64,000 nucleotides of DNA. Origin: JAZKDW01 sp040387375 (lineage in GTDB: Bacteria > Pseudomonadota > Gammaproteobacteria > Burkholderiales > Burkholderiaceae_D). The notes beneath the pieces are model-generated. The model worked only from the letters and a program-made list of their open reading frames with translations. It was not told where the DNA came from and made no database searches. The stretch is from contig JAZKDW010000023.1 of assembly GCA_040387375.1 (NCBI GenBank), forward strand, positions 60,109 to 124,108, read 5' to 3'. Position 1 is the stretch's first letter, and the number at the start of each line of letters is the position of its first letter. The position numbers were made by a program, and so were the translations under genes. Below, one piece after another: positions 49,343 to 59,100 of the stretch.

Positions 49343-49990
49343 ATGAAAATGCAAGTGCCGGCAATCCTTAAAAATGCGTTATCGCTATTCCTTCTTCCTG
49401 TCGCGGTTTGCGGCAATTCACAAGCCTGCGAGAAACCGGTTTTAAGCAAGAATGTGTCGCTGGAAGCGATGTCGGCATCAGGCTTTCGCCTTGCCTGGAA
49501 CCCGATTTCCAACGCTCGGCATTATGAGTTGAAATATAGTCTGAGGATTCCGGAAGGCCGCACCTTGATGCAAAGCGAGGTTATCGCCGCCACGCCATTT
49601 CATGTGTTTCCTGCGGAAGAGCTGCGTCAGGCAGATGTCCTGCAGTTGATCGTTGAAATCACAACGCAATGCGAAGCAGCCAACTCGGCGCCCGCCTTCG
49701 CGCAAATTTCCCTGAAAAATCCCGCGCCCGAATGCCGGTTTGAAAACCAGCTTCCTGCATTGACGAAAAACGAGTTGGCTTGGGCGCCGGTGAAGTCGGC
49801 GCAAAGTTATGTAATGTGTTTTCACAAGCAGGGCAATCAAACCGTTTGCCAGGAAACCGTCAGCACACGGAATACAATCAATTCCGAAAAAACACCGCTG
49901 ATCGGCGTGACGCCCGTCTGCAATAACCTGCCGGGCACACCCGTATTCATCAGCTCGGCTGCACATATTCCCGGTAGGTATTTTCCTTGA
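49343..49990 (+). CDS. Secreted protein with two fibronectin-III-like repeats
   Basis: This 215-residue protein has an N-terminal signal segment (LSLFLLPVAVCGNSQACEK) and two similar beta-sandwich-like halves: 'GFRLAWNPISNARHYELKYSL' (about residues 47-67) and 'ELAWAPVKSAQSYVMCFHKQ' (about 144-163). The W-x-P-x-x-x-A-x-x-Y pattern is the FnIII consensus. Several cysteines suggest an oxidising location. It converges with the haloperoxidase-like gene; the stops abut (49990/49991). Nothing identifies a ligand. It starts the exported-protein end of the window. Confidence 0.65.
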   Translation: MKMQVPAILKNALSLFLLPVAVCGNSQACEKPVLSKNVSLEAMSASGFRLAWNPISNARHYELKYSLRIPEGRTLMQSEVIAATPFHVFPAEELRQADVLQLIVEITTQCEAANSAPAFAQISLKNPAPECRFENQLPALTKNELAWAPVKSAQSYVMCFHKQGNQTVCQETVSTRNTINSEKTPLIGVTPVCNNLPGTPVFISSAAHIPGRYFP

Positions 49991-51283
49991 TCATGTATTT
50001 TTCATGATTGCAGAAATCGCCAATGCGCCGACTTTTTTGCCCAGCGATAATCCCTCTTCATTATCAAAACTGAAGTGTATGCCGCCATACAGCCTGGAGT
50101 CCGACGCTTCCTGTGCAGCCTGCATCCATTCTTCCTGATGCTGAGGGAAAAAATTGGACAGTAGGCTGGCTGCGGCGCCGGAAACCGTCGCGTGGCCCGA
50201 GGGGTAGGAAGGAAAAGACGGCGTCAGTACATGCGGTAAAAACCCAGGGTCATGCAAGCGCCGTATCGCCGTCACCGGACGCTCGGTCCACCATGTGAAC
50301 TTCACGTACCAGCACGCAATAAATGCATCGAACATGGCAGCGGTAAGTAATGACAAGGCCGCTGTTTGCTCAATCGGCGCCAGGTCAAGGAATGCTGGTT
50401 TTTCAATCGCTTTCAGCAGCCATACGCCAGGTGGCGACACGGTTCCCAATTCGAGATTCCAGTCGTCAGCAATCTTCCTTTGTTGCGGCGTCAAATGCTG
50501 ATGGGTGTGATGTACCTTCTGAATCTCTTTGGCATACCTGGCTTCATCCAGCGTGAGCGGGGGTGGACACCGATCGCCGACGGCGGAAGGAACGAGCCAT
50601 GGTCTCCAGGTCGACGCGCCCGGTTCTGCCGGCCGGGTACTCCACAAAGGCGGCGCCGCCTTCCAGGCCAGATGAATATTGCCAGGCGGCTGAGCCATCG
50701 CATTGATCCGCGCGCTGCCATCCGTCAGTGCATGGGCGATGGTCCGCTGCGCGACCTGTTGTGACAGGCGCCAAAGATCAGCCCAGTCCGGCGTCGTCCG
50801 AGTGGCATGCTGCGACGCGAACAGGATGCCTGCACCGATCCAGCGGCCCTTTATCTCTTCCGGGAAAAAATGCTCAACGACCGTGCCTGCTGCCAGATGC
50901 ATCGCAGTTGCACACTGTGCTGGCGCACTGCCATATTTTTCGATGCACAAACCATGCACATCATGCAGCGTGACCATCAGATAACTCAGCGTACGGGCCG
51001 CGCGTAAAGGATTGATGCGATATTTTTTGATGAGCTCGAGATTTGTTCGTGCCCAGAAAATGAGCGGCGCCTGTTTTGATCCCGCCATCTGTACTGCAAT
51101 CGGCGGCACAACGCTATTTTCCAATGTGATTGCCGGATCTGCGGTTAACCAGCGATGCGCGCACAGTATGGAAAAAAGGGCAGGGCGCGTCGCAGCCAAA
51201 GAGCCGCAAGGCGTCAGCGCAGCGGAACCGGAGAACAGGACCAGCCCGGTTTTCAGGAATGTTCTTTTCGTAATGTCTTTCAT
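49991..51283 (-). CDS. Exported PAP2/vanadium-dependent haloperoxidase-family protein
   Basis: This 430-residue protein has an N-terminal export signal (MKDITKRTFLKTGLVLFSGSAA, Lys-Arg rather than a strict twin-Arg) and a C-terminal active site with all three motifs: KFTWWTERP (K-x6-RP), YPSGHAT (PSGH) and SRLYGGIHF (SR-x5-H). This set binds vanadate in haloperoxidases and phosphate in PAP2 phosphatases, and the sequence cannot separate the two activities. ATG 51283 has GAGGAAAAA upstream; the longer frame to 51343 is rejected. It is divergent from the TIG-repeat gene, sharing a hairpin-bearing promoter region. Confidence 0.85.
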   Translation of the reverse strand: MKDITKRTFLKTGLVLFSGSAALTPCGSLAATRPALFSILCAHRWLTADPAITLENSVVPPIAVQMAGSKQAPLIFWARTNLELIKKYRINPLRAARTLSYLMVTLHDVHGLCIEKYGSAPAQCATAMHLAAGTVVEHFFPEEIKGRWIGAGILFASQHATRTTPDWADLWRLSQQVAQRTIAHALTDGSARINAMAQPPGNIHLAWKAAPPLWSTRPAEPGASTWRPWLVPSAVGDRCPPPLTLDEARYAKEIQKVHHTHQHLTPQQRKIADDWNLELGTVSPPGVWLLKAIEKPAFLDLAPIEQTAALSLLTAAMFDAFIACWYVKFTWWTERPVTAIRRLHDPGFLPHVLTPSFPSYPSGHATVSGAAASLLSNFFPQHQEEWMQAAQEASDSRLYGGIHFSFDNEEGLSLGKKVGALAISAIMKNT

Positions 51284-51480
51284 TTTTTCCTCATTGCAAT
51301 TCACTCCTTTCAAACCACGCTTCCTGTTGTTGGCGTCTGACATTTACAGACGATTGACGAGAAGTAAGTCGGGAAAGCGAGATCCGGGGCCCATCTTCAT
51401 TGACAAAAAAGCATCGCCAATTCTACTCTCGGCAAAAGAACAAGTTGTCAAAAATTCATGTCCGGAAAAATATAAAAGTG

Positions 51481-51526
51481 TAATTCGATCCGTGCGGCCC
51501 GCGCTTTTGTGGCCGGGATCGAATTA
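51481..51526. promoter_or_regulatory. Perfect 11-bp inverted repeat in the leader of the TIG-repeat gene
   Basis: TAATTCGATCC (51481-51491) and GGATCGAATTA (51516-51526) are perfect complements around a 24-nt centre that also holds GGCC/GGCC. It ends 39 nt before the preferred GTG start. It may be an operator in the divergent promoter or a leader hairpin; it is not followed by a T tract. Confidence 0.55.
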
Positions 51527-51565
51527 ACGATAAACAAAAAGCGGTGTGTTCCAGGGAGCAGGTCT

Positions 51566-54484
51566 GTGTTGCTGAAACAGTTGGCGGGGCTGTTTGTTGT
51601 GCTGCTGTGCATGCTGGCTGGCGGTTCCGCGATGGCGGCGACCGAGCGTTATGACTACGACCCGCTCGGGCGCCTGATCCGCATGGTGGATGGAGCGAAC
51701 AAGGTCACCGCTTACGTCTACGATGCCGCTGGCAACCTGCTGGAAGTGCGTACCGGCGAGGCAGCGGCCGCGCCGGTAGTCACCGACATCACGCCGGCTT
51801 TCCTGCGCCGCAATGAGACCAGAGCCATCACCATCGCCGGTAGTGGATTTCTGGGCGCCAGTGTCACCGCCGCCGAAGCGGGACTCGATATCGCCGGCTT
51901 GCAGATGACGGCGACACAGATCAGCTTCGACCTGACTGCTTCTGCGAGTCCGGCAGTCGGGGCGCACGCCATTACGATTTCGTCGGCTGCGGGCAGCATC
52001 ACGGCCGGCATCACCGTAGCGCCATTGCTGCCCAAGTTAACGGTCGACCCCACGCCGCTGGCCATACCGCCAGACAGCGTGGCGCGCCAGATCACGATTC
52101 GGCTGGCCAATCCCGATGTGATCGACCATGTCGTTTTGCTGTCGACTTCCAACACCAACATTGCTGTTTCCCCAGCCACGGTAACCATCCCCGCCGGTCA
52201 GACCAGCGTGCCCGCCAACATCAGGGGCATCAATGCCGGCCAGTCGAACCTGGGCCTGACGTCGGCGACTCTGGGCACGCTGACCGTTCCCGTGTTCGTG
52301 ACCGCGGAATTCCGCGGTATTACCACCAGCATGGCACAGCAACTGGGGGTGGTGCTGGAAAGTGCGTCCGCAACTGTTACAACCCAAATTGCGCCCGTGG
52401 CCAGTGCGTCGCTGGGCGTGCTGGTTGGCAGTGCGGTAGTCGGTGTTGCACCGGATCGCCTGATCGTCGGCAGCGGTCCGGCCCTATTGACAATCAAGGG
52501 CATAGGGCTGGCGGCGGCGCAAACGGTGACTATCGTGCCGGATGCCGGGCTGACTGTTGGCGTGCCGGTGGCAGCGCCTGATGGCCTGACAATTGCCGTG
52601 CCAATCACTGTTGCCGCAGGCGCGCCGCTTACACAACGCCGGGTTGTCGTCAGGAATGCTGCCGGTGCCGCATTCGCAGTCGCCAGTCCAGTGGCTGACC
52701 GTATCGGCATTGTGCGCCCGGCGCCACAGGTCGATTCGATCGAGCCGATGTTTGCCACGACGGATTCGACACTGAGGTTGACGGTGCACGGGCGCAATCT
52801 GCAAGAAGCGGCCGCGCTGTTATTTGATCCATCGACCGGCATTGCGAGCGACGCCGCGCCTGTCGTCAATACCGACGGCACGATATTGACTGCCGGTGTG
52901 TCGATCGGTTTCAACGCGGCGATCGGCGATCATGCGGTGGCCGCCATTACTCCCGGCGGCACCTCGGCTACCGTTGCCGGCGTGTCCAATACCTTCCGGG
53001 TCGTCAATGAAATCCGGCATGCGGTGACGCCGATCATTGCGCCTGCGGTGGGTGTCGTATTGCTGGACACGAACGCGGCACCCTCTGGTTCTCCGACTGC
53101 GCTTGTTTCTCCGCTGCTAGGGGTGGCCTTGGGTTCGGTCGCCACCGGACTGGCGCCGGCGACAGGCATCGTTGGCCGCGACATGGTCCTGACCGTCCAG
53201 GGTGCCGGTCTCGATGGCGTGACCGGGATTCATCTGCTGCCCGCCACCGGGCTGATAGTCGGTAGCGTGACCGTGACGCCGGATGGAAAAGTGCTCAGCG
53301 TTCCGATCACGATCGCGGTCGATGCGCCGCAGACGCTGCGCCAGGTCAAGTTGATGGCAGGAGCCACGGAGATCCTGTTTGCCTCACCCGAGGCCTCGCA
53401 GTTCCGTATCAACGTACCCATGCCAGAGGTCGACTCGATTACACCGATCGTATTGCAAACAGGCCAGGCACCGATGCCGCTGACAGTGCGTGGCCGCAAT
53501 TTCCAGAATGCTTCCGGGATAAAAATTACACCGCCCGACGGCCTGAGCATCGGCACGCCGCCGGTGGTCAATGGCGATGGCACGGAAATCACGGTCAACA
53601 TCTCCGCCGCCGCCAGCGCGGCTTCCGGCGCTCGGCTGCTTACTGTGGTGACGCCAGCGGGTGAGTCGTCCGTCCATCCGGCGCCGGCCAATACGATCAT
53701 CTTGACCAGCGCGCCCGGCCCTACTTTCGGTCCCGTCATCGGGGCGTCAGTCGGTGTACTCAAGCTTGACGCTCAGCCGCCGATTTCCCCCGCCGATACG
53801 GCCTACGCAACGATGCTCGGCGTGGTGCTGGAACATGCCACTGTGCCGCCTGCCGATATCGTCAGCACCCGCTTCAGCAACGCGTTGGGGGTTGCGTTAG
53901 GGCCGACCGGGCTGAGCCTTGACGCCCATGGTTTTGCCCCCGGATTCAATGGCACCCTGACGGTAGACGGCCATCAACTGGACAGCCTTACGGCAGTCAC
54001 CGTCATGCCGGCCGCCGGCATCCTGCTCGGTGCACCGGTCGTCGCCCCCGACGGGTCACAAGCGTCGGTATCGATTGTGGTGGACGCCGCTGCCGCCCGC
54101 GGCCTGCGCACACTGCAGCTTGGCGCGGCAGGCCGCAGCATCCCGTTCAGCGACCCATCCGCTGCGCAATTGCGCGTTGGTCCGGGGATGCCGCACCTCG
54201 ATTCCATCACGCCGATCCTGGCCAGACAGGGCGAGGTCGTGACCATGACAATTCGCGGCAACACCTTCCAGGATGCGCTGGCCGTCAAGGCCGCGCCGGG
54301 CAGCGGCATAACGTTCATCCCCGGCACGCTGGAAGTGAATCCGGGAGGCACTCAGTTGACCGTGAGTTTTGCCATCGCTCCCGGCGCGCCGCTCGGTTCA
54401 CAGGTAATCCAGGTCGAGGTCCCGGGCGCGATCAGCGATGCGACGCCGCTGCCGGCGAATACCTTCACGATTTTGCCGCCGTGA
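51566..54484 (+). CDS. Sec-exported TIG/IPT-repeat protein with an orphan N-terminal YD repeat
   Basis: From GTG 51566 (AGGGAGCAGG upstream), this 972-residue protein has a signal peptide (LAGLFVVLLCMLAGGSAMA) and one YD/RHS repeat pair (RYDYDPLGRLIRMVDGANKVTAYVYDAAGNLLEV). TIG/IPT-like beta domains follow. The rest contains three copies of a two-domain unit of about 200 residues (nt about 52400-53010, 53108-53700, 53875-54470), each with 'LGV-LG', 'LTV-G', 'PDG-----V-I', 'RI---P-VDSI-PI' and 'NT'. An upstream GTG at 51509 is in frame but adds no signal. It probably forms a rod at the cell surface; the single YD repeat suggests origin from an RHS gene. It heads the exported-protein cluster. 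Confidence 0.75.
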   Translation: MLLKQLAGLFVVLLCMLAGGSAMAATERYDYDPLGRLIRMVDGANKVTAYVYDAAGNLLEVRTGEAAAAPVVTDITPAFLRRNETRAITIAGSGFLGASVTAAEAGLDIAGLQMTATQISFDLTASASPAVGAHAITISSAAGSITAGITVAPLLPKLTVDPTPLAIPPDSVARQITIRLANPDVIDHVVLLSTSNTNIAVSPATVTIPAGQTSVPANIRGINAGQSNLGLTSATLGTLTVPVFVTAEFRGITTSMAQQLGVVLESASATVTTQIAPVASASLGVLVGSAVVGVAPDRLIVGSGPALLTIKGIGLAAAQTVTIVPDAGLTVGVPVAAPDGLTIAVPITVAAGAPLTQRRVVVRNAAGAAFAVASPVADRIGIVRPAPQVDSIEPMFATTDSTLRLTVHGRNLQEAAALLFDPSTGIASDAAPVVNTDGTILTAGVSIGFNAAIGDHAVAAITPGGTSATVAGVSNTFRVVNEIRHAVTPIIAPAVGVVLLDTNAAPSGSPTALVSPLLGVALGSVATGLAPATGIVGRDMVLTVQGAGLDGVTGIHLLPATGLIVGSVTVTPDGKVLSVPITIAVDAPQTLRQVKLMAGATEILFASPEASQFRINVPMPEVDSITPIVLQTGQAPMPLTVRGRNFQNASGIKITPPDGLSIGTPPVVNGDGTEITVNISAAASAASGARLLTVVTPAGESSVHPAPANTIILTSAPGPTFGPVIGASVGVLKLDAQPPISPADTAYATMLGVVLEHATVPPADIVSTRFSNALGVALGPTGLSLDAHGFAPGFNGTLTVDGHQLDSLTAVTVMPAAGILLGAPVVAPDGSQASVSIVVDAAAARGLRTLQLGAAGRSIPFSDPSAAQLRVGPGMPHLDSITPILARQGEVVTMTIRGNTFQDALAVKAAPGSGITFIPGTLEVNPGGTQLTVSFAIAPGAPLGSQVIQVEVPGAISDATPLPANTFTILPP

Positions 54485-54576
54485 GGAAGGCAGGCAGTGC
54501 CGGTGATGTAAACAAGGGCCGGCAAAAGCACGCGAGGCCGAACAAATTTTATATTTGAAATCCCAAAGGAGCAGAA

Positions 54577-56043
54577 ATGAAACCGACCTACCTGAGTATC
54601 ATCACAACATGGACCTGTGCACTGCTGCTTGCGCCGGCTTTCGCGTTTGCCTTCGACAGCGGCAGCACGGGGGCGGATGGCGTGTTCAACCCCACAGTGA
54701 ACACACAACTGCAATTGCCGCCTAGCGGGATTTTCAATTTCACTTCGGTCAATATTCCGGTCGGCGTGTCGGTGACATTCAAGAAAAATGCGACTAATAC
54801 GCCGGTCGTGATTCTTTCCAGGGGTCACATTACTGTTGCCGGCACAATCAATGTGCAGGGATTTTCATCCCATGCGACTGGTGCCGAGGCCGATGGAAAT
54901 TTGGGAAATGATGGTTTGCCCGGTCTGGGTGGTCCGGGAGGATTTGATGGTGGACGCGGTGGTAATGCTGGCCGTTTGCCTGGTGGCCCTGGTTTAGGGC
55001 CGGGTGGCGGACACTCAGGGACGACGATAGTCAGTGGCGCCTACCCTGTAGGTGGCGGAGGTGCCGGATATGCGGCGGCGGGGGGGAATGCGTATTGTGG
55101 TGGGAGTACCTGTAATTCGGGGGGAGGAGGATCTGTATATGGCACTTCCCTGCTAATGCCATTGGTAGGCGGGTCCGGCGGTGGGGGCGCATTTGGAGGA
55201 ACCAACTACGCCGGCCCGGGTGGAGGCGGTGGCGGCGGGGCCATCCTGCTGGCGGCATCCGGCACCGTTACGGTTAGCGGCGTCGTCAATTCTGATGGTG
55301 GTTGGTCGGGCTCTTCTGGAACGGACGGCGCGTCCGGTGGTGGTGGCAGTGGCGGAGCAATCAGGATTGTTGCTGGCACGATTGCCGGAAACGGGAGAAT
55401 TTCTGCCATAGGCGGAACAACTGGTAGTAGTCGAAATTTCTCTGGCGGCGCCGGCAGCGTCGGCCGTATCCGGCTCGAAGCGGACACCATCACCCGCACC
55501 GCATCGACCGAACCTGCTTTTACCGTAGGCGCGCCAGGCCTGGTCTTTGTCGCCGGCTTGCCGACCCTGACGATTGAGAGCATCGCCGGTGTTGCCGCCC
55601 CGGCCAACCCGACTGGCAATGCCGACATCACGCTTCCCGCCAACACACCTAACCCGGTAACGGTGGTATTCAAAACCGTCAATGTCCCGGTTGGTAACAC
55701 CGTCCGGTTGACGCTGGCGCCTGCTTATGGCACACAAGTCTTCGTGACAAGCCCGGCACTGACTGGCGATACCACGGCCGCCACCACCAGCGTGAATGTG
55801 AGCTTGCCAACCGGACCGAGCGTATTGCAGGCGCAGACCACCTACACGATCGTTGCGTCCCTGGGCGATGCGATGCGCAACTTCGCCGGCAACGAGCGGG
55901 TGGAGCGTGTCGAACTGCTCGCCAGCCTGAACGGCAAAACCACAACCAATCTGATCACCGTCAGCGGCAAGCGGCATGAAGCCACGCCAGAAGCATTGGC
56001 GATGCTGGCGCGCGGATCTGCCTTGCCCGCGCAAGGTTCCTGA
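54577..56043 (+). CDS. Sec-exported glycine-rich beta protein
   Basis: This 488-residue protein has a signal peptide (SIITTWTCALLLAPAFAFA), an N-terminal beta region resembling the start of passenger-like folds ('ILSRGHITVAGTINVQGF'), and a glycine-rich centre (about residues 105-275) of GG, GGG and GGPGG runs. A C-terminal region follows with conserved 'NPVTVVFKTVNVPVGNTVRLTLAP'. AAAGGAG precedes the ATG. Glycine-rich repeats of this sort occur in surface and extracellular-matrix proteins. The function is unknown. It lies between two TIG-containing exported proteins in the same orientation and probably works with them. Confidence 0.7.
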   Translation: MKPTYLSIITTWTCALLLAPAFAFAFDSGSTGADGVFNPTVNTQLQLPPSGIFNFTSVNIPVGVSVTFKKNATNTPVVILSRGHITVAGTINVQGFSSHATGAEADGNLGNDGLPGLGGPGGFDGGRGGNAGRLPGGPGLGPGGGHSGTTIVSGAYPVGGGGAGYAAAGGNAYCGGSTCNSGGGGSVYGTSLLMPLVGGSGGGGAFGGTNYAGPGGGGGGGAILLAASGTVTVSGVVNSDGGWSGSSGTDGASGGGGSGGAIRIVAGTIAGNGRISAIGGTTGSSRNFSGGAGSVGRIRLEADTITRTASTEPAFTVGAPGLVFVAGLPTLTIESIAGVAAPANPTGNADITLPANTPNPVTVVFKTVNVPVGNTVRLTLAPAYGTQVFVTSPALTGDTTAATTSVNVSLPTGPSVLQAQTTYTIVASLGDAMRNFAGNERVERVELLASLNGKTTTNLITVSGKRHEATPEALAMLARGSALPAQGS

Positions 56044-56051
56044 TACCCCTT

Positions 56052-56098
56052 GACATCAACATCTGCCACGGTTTGAAGCCGCAGCAGTTGTTGATGTC
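56052..56098 (+). promoter_or_regulatory. Strong hairpin between the Gly-rich and RHS genes
   Basis: GACATCAACA (56052-56061) pairs perfectly with TGTTGATGTC (56089-56098). After one T-T mismatch, CTGC pairs with GCAG, giving 14 bp around a 17-nt loop. It starts 8 nt after the stop codon. There is no T tract, so it is likelier an mRNA-processing or stability element than a terminator. Confidence 0.6.
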
Positions 56099-56149
56099 CC
56101 ATCGTCCACTTCACACCTGCATTAAATAAGAAAAGCCTAGGAGCCACCC

Positions 56150-59100
56150 GTGCGTGTACCCCGTAAAACTGGCCTGCATGCCGTCCCATGGTGCATGCGC
56201 AAACTGTTCCTGATCCCGCTGTTAGTCGCATTCACCCTGTTTGGTAATGCCGCGCAGGCCGCTGCGCAAAGGCAGGCCGGGGCAGTATTTTTCGAGGAAG
56301 GTCAGGCCGGGACAGCCCTTTTCGAATGGGTCAACCTGCCGCCGGCAGGCCAGGCCGTGCGGGCGATGGGAGACGCGCCGCATGCACTCGCGCTGGCATC
56401 GCAAGCGCGCGTGCTGGCCGTCGCATTAAAAGACTATCGGGGCATGGCCTGGCTCGAGCCCTACTCCGGCATGGAGCTGGGCCGCATCGCGCTGGGCCGC
56501 ATGCCGGTCGCGATCGCATTGAATGCAGGCGGCGATACCGCCTACCTGCTGCTGGAAGGCAGCACCCAGGTGCATGTGGTCAACCTGCGGCAGAGGGCCG
56601 TTGTCGCCCAATGGGATGCCGGCGAGCAGCCGATCGCACTCGCCCTGTCAGCGGACGGCCGGCAGCTGGCCGTCGCAGACCGCCAGCAAAATCAACTGCA
56701 CATCTTCGATCCTGCGGCTGGCGCCGTACTGCATACACACCGCATGCGCGACGCCCCGCTGCAACTGGCCTACAGCCAGTCGCCAGCGGGCGCCGTGCGC
56801 CTGCTGGTTGCCGTGGAAGGCGGTGTGCTGGTCACGCTGGACACCGCAACGTGGATCGAAACATCGCGCCATGCATTGGGCCGCGACATCCGCGCGCTCG
56901 GGGTGGCCGATGCCGGCGGCAAGGCCCTCGCCCTGAGCAAGCGGAAAGACGTCCTGACCATCATCGACCCCGTCACCGGCGCGTTCATCAACAGCATCAA
57001 CTTCGATGGCGACCCCGAACGACTGGCCATCGACAGTGCCGGCAATCGCGTATTTGTCACCACCGGCCATGACCTTTCTATTCACCGCATCGACATGAAT
57101 ACCGGCACCGTGCAAGGCCGCCATGCGGTCCAGGCGCGGGTCGGCGGCATCGTATTCGACAGCCGGTCCAGGATGCTGCTGCTGTCCCATCCCAGCGGCG
57201 AAAGGCTGATACAGGTCGACCCGGCACAGACCCGCCTCGCGTTGCCTCTGGCCCTGACGCAGCGCGTAACAGACCTGGCCGTCAACAACAACACCGACGA
57301 ACTGATCATTCTTGCCGAAAAGACAGAACAGCTGGTGCGCCAGAACCTGGTCACCCGACACAGCGATGCCATCAGCTTGCCGGGAGCGCCGCGCCGCGTT
57401 GTCGTCGATTCGGGATTGAACCGCGCGATCGTCGCCATAACGCATGCCCGACATGAAATCGCCTTCGTCGATCTTGCCGCCGCGACGCCGACGCTGTACC
57501 CGGAAAAGATTGACATGCCGGGAGACGTGCAGGCACTTGCGGTCGACACCGCACGCCAGCGCACCGTGGTGCTGGCCGGCGGCCGTTTTGTATCGGTGCT
57601 CGATAACGATACGCGTAGCCAGCTGGGCAGGTTCAGCGGCACCGATACCTATGTGGATATTGCCATCCACCCCGGCACGGGCGATGTCTATCTGCTGACC
57701 GGCCAGGGCAGCTTGCAAAAGCTCAACCCATCCACCATGGTGCTTGAAAATACCTGGCAATTGAATCTGGATGGCCAGCACCTGGCGGTCGACGATACGC
57801 ACCAGCGCCTGCTTGTTTCTTCAGCCCGTGGCCGCAAGGTATACCAATTCGATCTGGCCACCGGTGCGATCAGCAATGCAGCCGAGTTTGCCGGCCCGCC
57901 CGGTCATATCGCCGTGCATCCGGACAATGCGCTGGCCGTGATCCTGTCGATTGAAAGCGGCGGAATCGGTACGCTGGACTTGACGTCCAATGCCACCGAT
58001 CTTGATTACACCCGGCTCGACACACCGCACCGCTCTGCCATATCGACTCGATTCAATCAGGCTTTCGTGGCCACGGCCGGAGCCAATGAAGTGGCAACCG
58101 TAGAGCTGCCCAACCCTGTTCCGGTCATCGGCTTGTTGACGCCGGCACATGTCAATGCCGGCGGGCCGGCCTTGACTGTCACGGTAGAAGGCAGCAAGTT
58201 TGTCGACGGCAGCATGGTGCTTGCCAATGGCGTGGCGCTGACGACCAAATGGATCGGCGCCGCAAAACTGGAAGCGATCGTGCCTGCCACGATGATCGCC
58301 ACCGGCACGGTATTGACGATGACAGTCAAGAACCTTCCGCGAGGGGGCGGCGTATCGGATGGCGCGGACCTCACCGTAACGGCAGACCCCCCGGTATTAA
58401 ATCGCATCGAACCAGCGCAACTCCTGGCCACCGGTCAGGCGCAAACCATCACGCTATACGGCCAACACATCCATGCGCAGGCTGCCATTCAGGTCGGTGC
58501 GCAAACATTGAGGCCGATTGCAGACGGCCTTGGCAATGCCGTTGGGCTCATCATTCCCGGAAACTTGCTTGCCCAGTCCGGCATGTTGCCGGTCACACTC
58601 ATCAATCCTGACGGCACCCGTTCGGCCACGCTCAAGCTGCCGGTTGTCGCCATTGCGCTGGCGCCGGCAATCAGCGGCATCAGCCCCACGCAAGGTCCGG
58701 TGGGCACGCAAGTGACGATCACCGGCGCCAACCTCGCGACGAATGCCGCCGACAACCAGGTCACCTTCGCCGGCGACGCCGGCAACGCCACGATTCGCGC
58801 TCGCGCCACCATCGTCTCCGCCAGCGCCACGCAGCTGGTCGTCACCGTCCCCGCCAATGCCGTCACCGGCACGGTCAACCTCGGCACGCCCGGCGGTGCT
58901 ACCGTCGGCCCGGCATTCACCGTACAGCAGGACATCGATGTCAGGTTCACCGCCAACCCCATCAACACCACCGTGTACCAGGGTGCAAACACCAACATCA
59001 GCCTGAATCTGCGCAACACAGGTGTCAAGGAATATGGCGGCCTGATGCAACTGGAAGTCAGCGGCCTGCCCGAAGGCGTCACCTCGCGTCTGACCCCGCG

